A stretch of DNA of 58,469 nt, taken from assembly GCA_023251255.1 (NCBI GenBank), contig JAHEZD010000035.1, positions 1-58,469 on the forward strand, in the 5' to 3' direction. Below are positions 41,728 to 51,045 of the stretch, piece after piece. Origin of the DNA: Chitinophagaceae bacterium (GTDB taxonomy: Bacteria; Bacteroidota; Bacteroidia; Chitinophagales; Chitinophagaceae). The notes below the pieces were generated by a model. It saw only the letters and a list, made by a program, of their open reading frames with translations. It did not search any database and was not told the DNA's origin. The translations under genes were made by a program, and so were the position numbers. Within the stretch, counting starts at the first letter, position 1, and each line of letters begins with the position of its first letter.

Positions 41728-41960
41728 TTTTTTAATTGGATATATTCATAATGTAATTTCCCTTAAATTGTTTCCGGGTTGTGACAAAGCTGATTTTTAC
41801 CAGCGGGCATCAACTGTCGAGGACAAAAGGATGCCCTGATAATGCCTTTCTATTTAGTAGAAGTTCTATTTGCTCCGTAATTACTGCAACTGCTTATCTG
41901 CATGTTTTACTCAATCCTATAAGTACCACAATAAAAGCAATCCATTTATAGTTTTAGTAA

Positions 41961-41977
41961 GTGAGAATTTTTCTCAC
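41961..41977. repeat. Perfect hairpin in the leader of the T9SS cargo gene
   Basis: GTGAGAA (41961-41967), TTT, TTCTCAC (41971-41977) form a perfect 7-bp palindrome 18 bases before the ATG at 41996. It could be an operator or an mRNA hairpin controlling initiation. Confidence 0.45.
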
Positions 41978-41995
41978 AATCCAATCCAACATTCT

Positions 41996-44065
41996 ATGAG
42001 GAAGTTTTACACTTGCCTTGTACTGCTATCGGCATTTTTGACCACCCTTGTAAAAAGCAATGCTCAGGTTAACTATGTTTTCAGTACCGCGCAATCTACC
42101 TACACGCCACTCGTTGCAGCCACAAGGCTGTCTATGAGTAGCCCTACTCCAACGGGTTATTACGAGGAAGATGAGGGCTTTGCCAATAACGTGCCCATCG
42201 GTTTTACCTTCAGTTTCAATAACCAGAGCTATTCAGCGCTCAATATCAACGTGAACGGTTTTGTAACTTTTGGTGCCCCCTTTACCATTAATGTAAATGA
42301 TCGGTACAATACCAATAGCCTTGCACATGGACCCAAGCAGGCCAACGGAATATCCGGCATCATAGCCCCATTATGGGATGACCTCCGTTTGCAGGACACT
42401 TTCGGATTGAAATGCAAAACAGAAGGAACAGCTCCCAATAGGGTATTCATTGTTGAATGGAACCACGTATCATGGAACTACAATTCATTGGATTCAGCCA
42501 TATCATTCCAGATGAAATTGTATGAAACTTCCAACGCTATTGATTTTACCTACCAACCAATGGCTGGTCAGGCAACCAATGCCAATGCCTCCATTGGAAT
42601 AGCCACTTGTTCACAATGTACAGGTAGCTATCTTTCTGTTGGTGGCCCTGCCAATGCCATATCGGTGAGCGGCGTAAAGGAGTACGATGAAATAGGTGCC
42701 AAGCCAAGTGCTGGCCAAATATTCCATTTCGAACCGGGGACCTGCAGCATTGTGCAGTCATTGAACATTGGTAGTTACAGTTCACGCAGTGCATCTTTTT
42801 CGTGGAGTACTGCCAGTAGCAATGGGTATGATTATGCAGTGACCGATTCGCCCTTGCAACCCTTGACCTTTTCATCCACAGCAAACAACAACGTTACCAT
42901 AAGCTCATTGCAGCCCGGTACAGAATATTATATGCATGTCCGGAGCAAATGTTCTGCTACAGGGAAGAGCGGTTGGTCAACTTATTCCTTCAAGACACCT
43001 TGCGAAATGGTATTGCCTTACAAGGAAACTTTTGAAAACGCTGCTGGCGGTAAGCTTCCTGCATGTATCATGACTGACAACCCAACAGGCGGTAACCCCT
43101 GGAAATTGGAAACTTTAGCACAATTACCCCCATACAACAACGCTATCGGTTATATAAGCGATAACCTGCAACAAGCAGATGCATGGTTTGTGTTACCAGC
43201 AGCCAACTTGGAAGGCGGCAAGAGCTACCGGATAAGGTTCAAGTATAAAGTGGGTGATAGCATGGGCATCAACCAGAAAATTGAAATCAAGATTGGTACG
43301 CTTGTGAATTCAGGCTTTGCAGGATGGTCAACCATTTATAGGAACATAAAAGTTAGTGACCTTAACTTCAAGGATACTTCATTGCTGTTTGCTCCGCCGA
43401 CAGATAATATTTATTTTATTGCATTCAGGTGCTTCTCTGATAAGAATCCATCCAACCTTTCCATTGACGATATTGAACTTAGTAACGTAAAGCCGCTGCC
43501 TGTGAAACTTGTGTACTTTAAAGGGGACAGGGTTGGCGACAGGAATATGCTTGCTTGGAGAACAGCATCGGAACTGAAGAACAAGATGTTTGAAGTGCAG
43601 AGAGGGGTGGATGGCATCAATTTCACAACAATCAAATCAATTGCTTCCAAGGGGGTCAATGGCAATAGCACCGTGAACCTTGATTATGCAACTACTGACA
43701 GCTTGCCTTTTATGGGTTCCACTTATTACCGCCTGAAAATGATTGATATGGATGGCAACGAGTTCTACACACAAATTGTTCAGATAAAATCACCGTTGCC
43801 ATACCAGATTAGTTTCAGCAAAATCTATCCCAATCCTGCAAGCGACGTTGTCACCGCCATTGTAACATCTCCTTACAATGCAAAAGGTTATTATGTAGTT
43901 GCGGATGCTTACGGAAAGGTAGTTGTTAACCTGCCGGTGACTATCACAAAAGGCGACAACATTATTAAAGTAGACGTGAGCAAGTTGGGAAGGGGCATTT
44001 ACATGAGTAGGTTTACCTGCATACTGGGTGGCGAAACTGCCGCCAAGAGTTTTATGAAACAATAA
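41996..44065 (+). CDS. T9SS-secreted multidomain surface protein
   Basis: This 689-residue secreted protein has a signal peptide ending near VKSNAQ. The N-terminal module (about 25-240; DEGFANNVPIGFTFSFNN, LNINVNGFVTFG, GIIAPLWDDL, RVFIVEWNHVSWNY) is shared with the next gene. A fibronectin III-like stretch (about 250-335; NNVTISSLQPGTEYYMHVRSK) and a jelly-roll module (PYKETFENAAGGKLPAC, FSDKNPSNLSIDDIEL) follow. The end is a T9SS type A tail (SKIYPNPASDVV, GRGIYMSRF). I chose the ATG at 41996, since the upstream frame lacks a signal peptide. It is probably an adhesin-like or enzyme-accessory surface protein; no catalytic motif is seen. Confidence 0.82.
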   Translation: MRKFYTCLVLLSAFLTTLVKSNAQVNYVFSTAQSTYTPLVAATRLSMSSPTPTGYYEEDEGFANNVPIGFTFSFNNQSYSALNINVNGFVTFGAPFTINVNDRYNTNSLAHGPKQANGISGIIAPLWDDLRLQDTFGLKCKTEGTAPNRVFIVEWNHVSWNYNSLDSAISFQMKLYETSNAIDFTYQPMAGQATNANASIGIATCSQCTGSYLSVGGPANAISVSGVKEYDEIGAKPSAGQIFHFEPGTCSIVQSLNIGSYSSRSASFSWSTASSNGYDYAVTDSPLQPLTFSSTANNNVTISSLQPGTEYYMHVRSKCSATGKSGWSTYSFKTPCEMVLPYKETFENAAGGKLPACIMTDNPTGGNPWKLETLAQLPPYNNAIGYISDNLQQADAWFVLPAANLEGGKSYRIRFKYKVGDSMGINQKIEIKIGTLVNSGFAGWSTIYRNIKVSDLNFKDTSLLFAPPTDNIYFIAFRCFSDKNPSNLSIDDIELSNVKPLPVKLVYFKGDRVGDRNMLAWRTASELKNKMFEVQRGVDGINFTTIKSIASKGVNGNSTVNLDYATTDSLPFMGSTYYRLKMIDMDGNEFYTQIVQIKSPLPYQISFSKIYPNPASDVVTAIVTSPYNAKGYYVVADAYGKVVVNLPVTITKGDNIIKVDVSKLGRGIYMSRFTCILGGETAAKSFMKQ

Positions 44066-44095
44066 ATTCCAGGACCGAATTTTTAAAATACCGTT

Positions 44096-45373
44096 ATGAA
44101 AAGCATTATCTTTTTTCTCACTGGTTTGTTCACATGCAGTTTGGCTGTGGATGCACAAATGCATTATTCACTGACATCAAGCAGCAACACATATACGCCA
44201 TTGACTGGCGGCACCACACCATTTTTAAGTGGTAATGGTATTGACCTGCTGGCAGATGAGGGCTATGCCAATAATATCCTCATTGGCTTTCCCTTTAGTT
44301 ACAATGGTGGTGGGACCTATACAGAACTATCTGTTTCCACAAACGGCTTTATCAGTTTCAACACGTTAAGCGACTCCTATCTTTTAAATAACCTTACTTC
44401 TGGTGCAATTGGCGAAAGGCCCATTATTGCGCCCTTGTGGGACGATATCAATTTGCAGTCCACCAATAACCTCCAGTATGCAACAACCGGTAGTGCGCCT
44501 AACAGGGTGTTTACTATGGAGTGGCTAAATGCAAGATGGGGTTTCGGGGCAAGTGCAGCTTGCATTTCTTTCCAAGTGAAACTGTACGAAACAACAAACT
44601 GGATCGAATTCAACTATAGGCAGGAAGGCGGTACGCCCAATGGACCAAGTGCATCAATCGGTTTGACTGCGTCGAGTACTGGAAGCAGTAATTTTATTTC
44701 CTTGCAAAGTGCATCCTCCTCACCTGCGGCGAGTGTTTCCAGTGAAATGGGCACCATTGCAAGCAAGCCTCCTACCAATCAATCCTATGTGTTCAAATCG
44801 GGTGTGCTGCCCGTATCCTTTGCATCTTTCAGTGTAACAAAAAACAATGGATGGCATAGCCTCAGTTGGCAAACATTCAATGAAACAAACAACAATGGCT
44901 TTGAAGTGGAACGTTCTGCTAATGGCACAAACTTCAGCAAGATACTTTTTGTGGAAAGCAAGGCTGTAAATGGCAGCAGTGCTTCTTCATTGAACTACGC
45001 AGTGAATGATGCCAAACCAATAGATGGCACCAACTATTACCGGTTGAAGCAGATTGACAAGGATGGCAGGACCAATTATTCATCCATTGTTTCCATAAAG
45101 AACAATCTTACAGATGATTGGGCGGGCCTGACCCTTTATCCCAATCCAGTGAGGGGCAAATTGGTTGTTCAATTAAACAGTAAAAGATCCAATGAAGTAG
45201 CAATCGCTGTATTCAATTCATTGGGTAACCAGGTAATGCAGAAAAATTATTCCATTGTTACGGGTACAACACAGGTATATGCAGATGTGGCTTCCTTGCC
45301 CAGCGGCCTTTATACAGTGAGGGTTACAGGCAATAGGGATGAGAAGCCATTAATTAAAACTTTTGTAAAGTAG
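44096..45373 (+). CDS. T9SS-secreted surface protein (paralogue of preceding)
   Basis: This 425-residue protein has a signal peptide ending near AVDAQM. Its N-terminal module (about 25-230; DEGYANNILIGFPFSYNG, LSVSTNGFISFN, PIIAPLWDDINLQ, RVFTMEWLNARWGFG) matches the first module of the protein at 41996. It lacks the middle fibronectin and jelly-roll parts and goes directly to a linker (YYRLKQIDKDGR) and a T9SS tail (TLYPNPVRGKLVV, PSGLYTVRV). The genes are 30 bases apart and probably co-transcribed. Gene duplication followed by domain loss or gain explains the pair. Confidence 0.82.
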   Translation: MKSIIFFLTGLFTCSLAVDAQMHYSLTSSSNTYTPLTGGTTPFLSGNGIDLLADEGYANNILIGFPFSYNGGGTYTELSVSTNGFISFNTLSDSYLLNNLTSGAIGERPIIAPLWDDINLQSTNNLQYATTGSAPNRVFTMEWLNARWGFGASAACISFQVKLYETTNWIEFNYRQEGGTPNGPSASIGLTASSTGSSNFISLQSASSSPAASVSSEMGTIASKPPTNQSYVFKSGVLPVSFASFSVTKNNGWHSLSWQTFNETNNNGFEVERSANGTNFSKILFVESKAVNGSSASSLNYAVNDAKPIDGTNYYRLKQIDKDGRTNYSSIVSIKNNLTDDWAGLTLYPNPVRGKLVVQLNSKRSNEVAIAVFNSLGNQVMQKNYSIVTGTTQVYADVASLPSGLYTVRVTGNRDEKPLIKTFVK

Positions 45374-45386
45374 TTTTCTGTAAGTA

Positions 45387-45416
45387 GTATTGTTCTGCAA
45401 AGGTTGCGAACAATAC
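45387..45416. repeat. Hairpin just before the DUF3810 start
   Basis: GTATTGTTC (45387-45395) and GAACAATAC (45408-45416) form a perfect 9-bp stem with a 12-base loop, ending 4 bases before the ATG at 45421. There is no T-run, so it is either an mRNA structure affecting translation or a weak terminator of the T9SS gene. Confidence 0.4.
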
Positions 45417-45420
45417 CAAT

Positions 45421-46515
45421 ATGGATTCAAGTAAGATAGTTTCGGGTTCTTGGAAAATAAGGAGCAAGTGGGTATGGCCAATGGCATTGGTTGTATCCAT
45501 ACTGCTCCTTAAGTTTTTTCCGGCAATTATTGAACAATATTATAGTACCGGTATCTACGTTTTCATTTCAAGATTTGAAAGGGTCATTACAGGTTGGTCG
45601 CCTATAAGTTTGGGCGATATCTTTTATGCTGTTGTATTTATCAAATTGTTTATTTGGCTTTTTAGCTTGATAAAAACATTGGTGAAGAAGCGGGCGACAT
45701 GGAAAAAATTTGGTTCGGGATGCTTGGATTGCTTAAGGATGGTACTATGGATTTTTATATGGTTCAACCTAGCCTGGGGATTGAACTATAACCGTGAAGG
45801 CATTGCCTATCAATTGAAACTGGAGCCGGTAAAATATTCCAAGGAAGAAGTGGAATCCATCGTTTGTGAACTGGTTGACAAGGTAAACAGTTCACGTAGG
45901 GCTATTGGCAATGACAGTTTGAAAGAAATGCCATTCAAGGAAATCTATTTAACCGCATACAATGGTTATGCCCAAATTGCAAAGGAGCAATCCTACCTCT
46001 CCTATAAAAATGTATCAATCAAGAAAAGCTTGTACAGCAGTATCAGCCATTATATGGGATTCAGTGGCTATTACAATCCATTTTCCGGTGAAGCGCAATT
46101 AAGTGATGACATGCCCAATATTTTGGTGCCTTATATTGCCTGCCACGAAATGGCACACCAACTGGGATATGCCAGTGAAAGTGAGGCCAATTTTGTTGGC
46201 TACCTATCATGTACTGCTGCCAATGACCCCTATTTTACTTACTCTGTTTATATGGACCTTTACAAGTATGCTGCCTTTGAACTCTTCCTCAAGGATTTCA
46301 AAACAACACATGGATGGGAACTTGATAGTACAGTAAGGAAGGATTTCCGTGATATCAGGAAATTCTTTGCAAGGAAAAACAATAACGTTTCACCGATCAT
46401 GTCCAGCATGTACAATCAATACCTCAAGGCCAACCAGCAGAACAGGGGCATAGAAAGTTACAATGATGTGGTTGGCCTGTTAATTGCCTATAGAAAAAAA
46501 TATGGAAAAATCTAA
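45421..46515 (+). CDS. DUF3810 family membrane protein with HExxH motif
   Basis: The product is 364 residues with three membrane segments in the first ~125 (WPMALVVSILLLKFFPAII, LGDIFYAVVFIKLFIWLFSL, CLRMVLWIFIWFNLAWG). The C-terminal domain contains CHEMAHQLGYASESEANF, with His242, Glu243 and His246 as a zincin HExxH and a downstream Glu as a third ligand. This suggests a zinc metallopeptidase facing the periplasm or cytoplasm, but the family has no characterised activity that I know. It overlaps the tspO start by 14 bases, so the two are coupled. Confidence 0.85.
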   Translation: MDSSKIVSGSWKIRSKWVWPMALVVSILLLKFFPAIIEQYYSTGIYVFISRFERVITGWSPISLGDIFYAVVFIKLFIWLFSLIKTLVKKRATWKKFGSGCLDCLRMVLWIFIWFNLAWGLNYNREGIAYQLKLEPVKYSKEEVESIVCELVDKVNSSRRAIGNDSLKEMPFKEIYLTAYNGYAQIAKEQSYLSYKNVSIKKSLYSSISHYMGFSGYYNPFSGEAQLSDDMPNILVPYIACHEMAHQLGYASESEANFVGYLSCTAANDPYFTYSVYMDLYKYAAFELFLKDFKTTHGWELDSTVRKDFRDIRKFFARKNNNVSPIMSSMYNQYLKANQQNRGIESYNDVVGLLIAYRKKYGKI

Positions 46516-46978
46516 CATTATCAAACTGGTTGCATCATTGGTTTTCACCGTTGGAATAGGCTCCATTGGTGCATTTTTTACAGCGGAGGAGATAACTACT
46601 TGGTACGCAGCCCTGAACAAACCATCCTTCAATCCACCCAGTTATATTTTTGCTCCGGTGTGGACGGTGCTGTACATTTTAATGGGCACCAGTTTTTACT
46701 TGATCTGGAAAAGACCTGTATCTCAAGTAAGAACGGCAGGTGTACTTTTTTTCCTGATACAGTTCATCCTCAACTTTTTTTGGAGTTTTATTTTTTTCAA
46801 ACAGCATAAAATCGGTGGTGCAATGATTGAACTGGTCATCATGTGGCTGTTCATCCTGTTTACCATTAATGAATTCAGGAAGCTTAATAAAACCGCTGCT
46901 TGGTTATTGGTACCTTACATTACATGGGTAAGCTTTGCTGGGGCATTGAACCTTGCCATTTGGAAGTTGAATACTTAG
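46502..46978 (+). CDS. tspO: TspO/MBR family membrane protein
   Basis: This 158-residue protein has the five-helix TspO layout. WYAALNKPSFNPPSYIFAPVWTVLYILMG is split here by its loops, with the WYxxLxKPxxxPPxxxFxPVW pattern diagnostic of the family. Later helices carry LIQFILNFFWSFIFF and LLVPYITWVSFAGALNLAIWKLN. TspO proteins bind tetrapyrroles and cholesterol-like ligands and act in stress or porphyrin control. I use the ATG at 46502, overlapping the DUF3810 end. The last 59 bases overlap the 3' end of the convergent membrane-protein gene. Confidence 0.9.
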   Translation: MEKSNIIKLVASLVFTVGIGSIGAFFTAEEITTWYAALNKPSFNPPSYIFAPVWTVLYILMGTSFYLIWKRPVSQVRTAGVLFFLIQFILNFFWSFIFFKQHKIGGAMIELVIMWLFILFTINEFRKLNKTAAWLLVPYITWVSFAGALNLAIWKLNT

Positions 46979-48251
46979 GGAGCAGTACAAATAGCCAGGC
47001 AGCAACAAACATCAACAGTTCCCCCAATTCCTTTTCATAAGTAAAGTTGAATGGCAGGCTATGGTTAAGGCAGAGCCCTATCAGCAATAATCCTATAATG
47101 AACTTGTTGGCAGCATGGATAAGTATGGCAACAACCGGCAACCATTGCACCATATTGTAGGGGTTGCGTGCGGCAGGAGCAAATAACTCACCTAAAAAGT
47201 ATAGTAACATTGCCAGCACCATTTGCTGCTCCATTTCAACAGCAAGCTTGAACTTATAAACAGCCAATAATAGTAGGGCAACAACTATGAACAAAGCCAG
47301 GCTGAAAGTATTGGTATTATTGCATTTAATACCCAATTTGACCAAATAGGATTGCATGCTGTACATGCAACCAGCGTGTAAAAAGTCCGGTTTCTTTTCT
47401 TTCTTCAGGCAATCCTCCGCAGGGAAATTCCCTAGCCTTGCTGTCTTGTTCCTCAGCACGGTGTCATAGCCGCCTGTATTTTCCGTTGCATAAACATTGA
47501 GGGCATCTTTATATTGGCCCCAATTTTTTTGGTGACCAGATAGGAGTAGCAATATCAATGCAAGTAGGCCGCCCATACCAAGGGCGAGCAACTTTTTCCA
47601 TTTAAAACGTACAAAAGGTAATAGCGGTAGAACAAAGAAGGGCCTCACCAAACAAACGATAGGGTACAGCCACCATGAAATATATTGCTGTCTTTTTGCC
47701 AGTATGTAATTGCCTAGCATGAAAACAAAAGCATAGAGTACGTACATCTGTCCATTGTATATATGCATCCACCAGTTACGGCTGTATAAAAAGAAGCTGA
47801 CTGCTACCAGTAAAACGAGCCATTGCCTGGTCCTTGCTGTTGGCATCAGTACTGCCAATAACATGGTGGCCAATAAAAGGAACTCTTCAATGCACCACCA
47901 CACAATCCTTATCTGGCAATAGTTCAACCGTAACAAAGGCGCCTGTAACCAAAGGAAAAATGGCGTGGTAGTTACCCCGTTTACGTTGCTATAGATGGAC
48001 TGATTGGGGTCGTACCAAGAAATGGTATCGCCCACTTGCCAATAATATGTGTAAGGGTCCTTGCCGGCTTCCATTAACCTGCTGCCCAAAATCCGCAGAT
48101 GGAGATCATGCGTTTGGTTGTTGATCATCAATTGATAGGAGAGGTAGAGGTGCGGCGCAAATACCAATAGCAGCAACAATAAAAGCCACCAATTGTTTAG
48201 TGGTGGCTTCTTGTTTTGCAGTTCAATTTGTTTATGGATGAAGCTGAACAT
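46920..48251 (-). CDS. GT87-like polytopic membrane protein
   Basis: This 443-residue protein has around ten membrane spans and resembles GT-C mannosyltransferases of the GT87/DUF2029 group. An early loop holds HDLHLRILGSRLMEAGKDPYTYYWQ, with Asp and Arg positions used for lipid-linked sugar binding, followed by VNGVTTTPFFLWLQAP. The extracytoplasmic loop KDALNVYATENTGGYDT and FAPAARNPYNMVQWLP are further family-like patches. Function would be adding a sugar from a polyprenyl-phosphate donor to an envelope glycan; this is inference. Its 3' end overlaps tspO by 59 bases on the opposite strand. It is 7 bases downstream of dcd. Confidence 0.7.
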   Translation of the reverse strand: MFSFIHKQIELQNKKPPLNNWWLLLLLLLVFAPHLYLSYQLMINNQTHDLHLRILGSRLMEAGKDPYTYYWQVGDTISWYDPNQSIYSNVNGVTTTPFFLWLQAPLLRLNYCQIRIVWWCIEEFLLLATMLLAVLMPTARTRQWLVLLVAVSFFLYSRNWWMHIYNGQMYVLYAFVFMLGNYILAKRQQYISWWLYPIVCLVRPFFVLPLLPFVRFKWKKLLALGMGGLLALILLLLSGHQKNWGQYKDALNVYATENTGGYDTVLRNKTARLGNFPAEDCLKKEKKPDFLHAGCMYSMQSYLVKLGIKCNNTNTFSLALFIVVALLLLAVYKFKLAVEMEQQMVLAMLLYFLGELFAPAARNPYNMVQWLPVVAILIHAANKFIIGLLLIGLCLNHSLPFNFTYEKELGELLMFVAAWLFVLLPKYSTSKWQGSMPQQSLPM

Positions 48252-48257
48252 GGTCCT

Positions 48258-48794
48258 TTAGAATTTATTCTTCCACATCATGCTTTCAACAGGCCTGTTC
48301 GGTTGGCCACTATATTTTGCATTGCCTTTTTGGTTGTACTTGATTTCAATTTCGCCATCTACCGGAAAATAAATCAATTGACCAATCGGCATCCCTTTAT
48401 AAATCCTTACAGGTTGCTTCACGGAGATTTCCAGTGTCCAGTTGCCGCAGAAGCCAACATCCCCCTTACCTGCTGTGGCATGTATGTCGATACCTAGGCG
48501 ACCAGTGGAACTCTTGCCTTCAAGGAAAGGAACATGGGCATGTGTTTCGGTGTACTCCAATGTTACGCCCAGATAGAATTCATGGGGCAATAAAACAAAG
48601 CCATCATCGGGTATGTCAAAAGCTTCAATTTTATTGTGCTTCTTGGCATCCAGCTCCGCATCGATATATTTTGCCAGCGTGCTTCCCAAATGCACATCAT
48701 AACTATTGCTTCCCAAATCTTCGCGGTTATAAGGCTCAATTTTGATGGTGCCTTTCTCAATCTCTTCCAGGATACGTTTATCAGTTAAAATCAT
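48258..48794 (-). CDS. dcd: dCTP deaminase
   Basis: This 178-residue enzyme converts dCTP to dUTP for thymidylate synthesis. It starts MILTDKRILEEIEKGTIKI. GKSSTGRLGIDIHATAGKGD and NWTLEISVKQPVRIYKGMPIGQL contain the Ser/Arg/Glu catalytic set. The ATG at 48794 gives the standard length; the longer open frame from 48848 adds unrelated sequence. It is followed 7 bases later by the GT87-like gene on the same strand and is divergent from the PPTase. Confidence 0.95.
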   Translation of the reverse strand: MILTDKRILEEIEKGTIKIEPYNREDLGSNSYDVHLGSTLAKYIDAELDAKKHNKIEAFDIPDDGFVLLPHEFYLGVTLEYTETHAHVPFLEGKSSTGRLGIDIHATAGKGDVGFCGNWTLEISVKQPVRIYKGMPIGQLIYFPVDGEIEIKYNQKGNAKYSGQPNRPVESMMWKNKF

Positions 48795-48939
48795 TTGCTT
48801 AAGTTTTATGCTGCCAAGGATAGAATGTGGTTGGGTTCCGTTCCACACCCGGGCAGGATTTGCATGGTATAATATTTAATCGCGCCCAACCTTTGCAATA
48901 TAAATCGTAAATCTGCAATCTAAAATCTGCAACCGTTTT

Positions 48940-49596
48940 ATGCCTTTGTTTTATCAACAAAATATCAACGCAAATACCCGACTGGCCATTTGGAAGATAG
49001 AGGAAACGGAGGAGTTCTTCAGTGGGACCGTTCCGCTTCAAAGGGAGATTACCCATCCCCACAAGCGGTTGCAGCACTTAGCAGGCAGGTACCTGCTCAG
49101 GTTCCTGTTTCCCGGTTTCCCATACCATGAAATCATCATTGCCAGCACGAGGAAACCTTTCTTGCCAGACGAACAGTTCCATTTCTCCATATCCCATTGT
49201 GGCGATTATGCAGCAGCCATCGTAAGCAGTACGGACCGTGTGGGCATTGATATTGAGATTCCTACCGCAAAGGTGCTGAGGATTGTACATAAGTTCCTGA
49301 GTAAGCAGGAGCAGGAAGCATTTGGAATCAATCATTTGGATTTGGGCCATCAACTTCCGGCGTCCGGCATCCAGCATCCAACATTACTTTGGTCCTCCAA
49401 GGAAGCTATCTTCAAATGGTGGGGCAATGGGGAGGTTGATTTCAGGGAAATGATACGGTTGGAAAAATTTGTATTGGAAGCAAAAGGTTCCTTCAATGCT
49501 TCCTTCCAGGAATACCCGTTACAAATAGAATATGGGTTATTTGACAGGCTTTGTTTGGCTTGGGTAGCCACTTCAACAACCGATGAGGTAATTTAA
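48940..49596 (+). CDS. 4'-phosphopantetheinyl transferase
   Basis: This 218-residue enzyme moves phosphopantetheine from CoA to a carrier-protein serine. The magnesium site is VGIDIEIP, and the second motif is LWSSKEAIFKWWG. HFSISHCGDYAAAIVS is the CoA-binding portion. The size is between AcpS and full Sfp types and fits the single-domain Sfp-like group of Bacteroidota. No polyketide or peptide synthetase is in the window, so the target may be the fatty-acid ACP or a distant cluster. It converges with the MATE gene, 13 bases away. Confidence 0.9.
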   Translation: MPLFYQQNINANTRLAIWKIEETEEFFSGTVPLQREITHPHKRLQHLAGRYLLRFLFPGFPYHEIIIASTRKPFLPDEQFHFSISHCGDYAAAIVSSTDRVGIDIEIPTAKVLRIVHKFLSKQEQEAFGINHLDLGHQLPASGIQHPTLLWSSKEAIFKWWGNGEVDFREMIRLEKFVLEAKGSFNASFQEYPLQIEYGLFDRLCLAWVATSTTDEVI

Positions 49597-49609
49597 AAAG
49601 TTGGTACAA

Positions 49610-50962
49610 TTATTTGCTCTTCCATTTGCCCGACTTCATGTACCAGTAAGAGGGAGCGAACAGGGTGCCCCAATAGAGCCATTCACTTGCCCATCCATAA
49701 ATTAATGGAAGCTTCAGTTTCTCCAAAATAATGTACACGTAAGTGCAGTAAAGGGTAATGGCCATCATTTCTGAAAAAAGGTTGATTTTGGTGTTGCCCG
49801 TTCCTACCACCGCATTCAGCCAAACAATTGAAATGGACATGATGACCAATGCGGTGGACACAACCCGCAGTACAGGTATGGCAGTAGCAACAAAATCTTC
49901 GCCCTGACCATACACTGATAGAAAAAGGTGGGGGAAAATATTGAGCAGCAAGCAGACAATGAGAGCAAAACCAAAATTCAATTTGATGATCTTGTGGATG
50001 AGTTCCATGACCCTATGTTGCAGCCCCTGGCCTATCACATTGCTCACCATAGCATTGGTGGCGGAAGCAAATGCCCAAGTGAAGCAACCGAATACACCAA
50101 AAATATTCCGCATGGCATTGGATACGGCGAGGTCGAGTTCACCATGGTGTTCAATGAGGATGTAGAAGAACTCCCAGGCAATGATACTTAGCGCAAACTG
50201 CCCAATCAATGGTGCAGACTGCTTCAGGATGATTTTAGTGTTTGCTGCATCAAAGGCCCAATGTTTAAAGAGGTCCAGTCGCTGACTGATGCCCTTCCAC
50301 CTGATTACAAAATAGGTAACCAACAAGCCAATGATTTCGCTCAGTACGGATGCATAAGCTGCCCCATTAAACCCCAATGCAGGAAAGCCCAACTTCCCAA
50401 AGATGAGCGTGTAATCGAAGAACACATTGCTTAATGCTTCTGTGGCCGTACCGATGACCAAATATTTGCTTTGATTGGTGCCTACCAATAAGGCGTTACG
50501 CATTTGATAGAGATAAAGAAAGGGTAGGCCAAATATCCTAATGTGCAGGAAATTAACAGCAAACTGCACATTGTTGCTGTCGTGCAGGCTCCACTTCAAT
50601 AAAGTGGGGATGATAAACCAGGTTACTAATATGCCAGCGATGGACAGGGCCAAGGCAATGCGCACACCCTGAGAAAATAGTTTCCCTATCTCATCAATCC
50701 TGTTCTCCCCTGCACGTCTTGAAATGAGCGATTGCAGGGCACCGTTCAATCCATTGCCCATTACGGCAAAAATCAAGTAATATACGCCTGTAATGCCCGC
50801 AACGGCCAAAGCTTGCTGACTGAAATGCCCGAGGAAAATATTGTTGGTGACAAAGTTCAATTGGGGCACCAATATGGATGCGGCAATTGGCAGCGACATT
50901 TGCAGTACTGCCTTATAGGTAATCTGCACCTGCATGTTCATATTTGGAGCAACGTTGGCCAT
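49610..50962 (-). CDS. MATE-family efflux transporter
   Basis: This 450-residue protein has twelve membrane spans in the MATE arrangement. Two homologous halves begin with LQMSLPIAASILVPQLNFVTNNIFLG, here split over a loop, and ILKQSAPLIGQFALSIIAWEFF. GNGLNGALQSLISRRAGEN and ATNAMVSNVIGQGLQHR are the paired signatures. MATE proteins export cationic compounds by sodium or proton antiport; the substrate is unknown. I use the ATG at 50962 (MANVAPNM); ATGs at 50941 and 50935 are equally possible, and the open frame reaches a TTG at 50998. Confidence 0.9.
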   Translation of the reverse strand: MANVAPNMNMQVQITYKAVLQMSLPIAASILVPQLNFVTNNIFLGHFSQQALAVAGITGVYYLIFAVMGNGLNGALQSLISRRAGENRIDEIGKLFSQGVRIALALSIAGILVTWFIIPTLLKWSLHDSNNVQFAVNFLHIRIFGLPFLYLYQMRNALLVGTNQSKYLVIGTATEALSNVFFDYTLIFGKLGFPALGFNGAAYASVLSEIIGLLVTYFVIRWKGISQRLDLFKHWAFDAANTKIILKQSAPLIGQFALSIIAWEFFYILIEHHGELDLAVSNAMRNIFGVFGCFTWAFASATNAMVSNVIGQGLQHRVMELIHKIIKLNFGFALIVCLLLNIFPHLFLSVYGQGEDFVATAIPVLRVVSTALVIMSISIVWLNAVVGTGNTKINLFSEMMAITLYCTYVYIILEKLKLPLIYGWASEWLYWGTLFAPSYWYMKSGKWKSK

Positions 50963-51045
50963 GGCCTGCAAAACTAAGGGTAGGGAACTGTTGTGCAACT
51001 ACATTCATGTAATGCTTTGAGAGCCATGGTTGCCCTACTGCGAAC

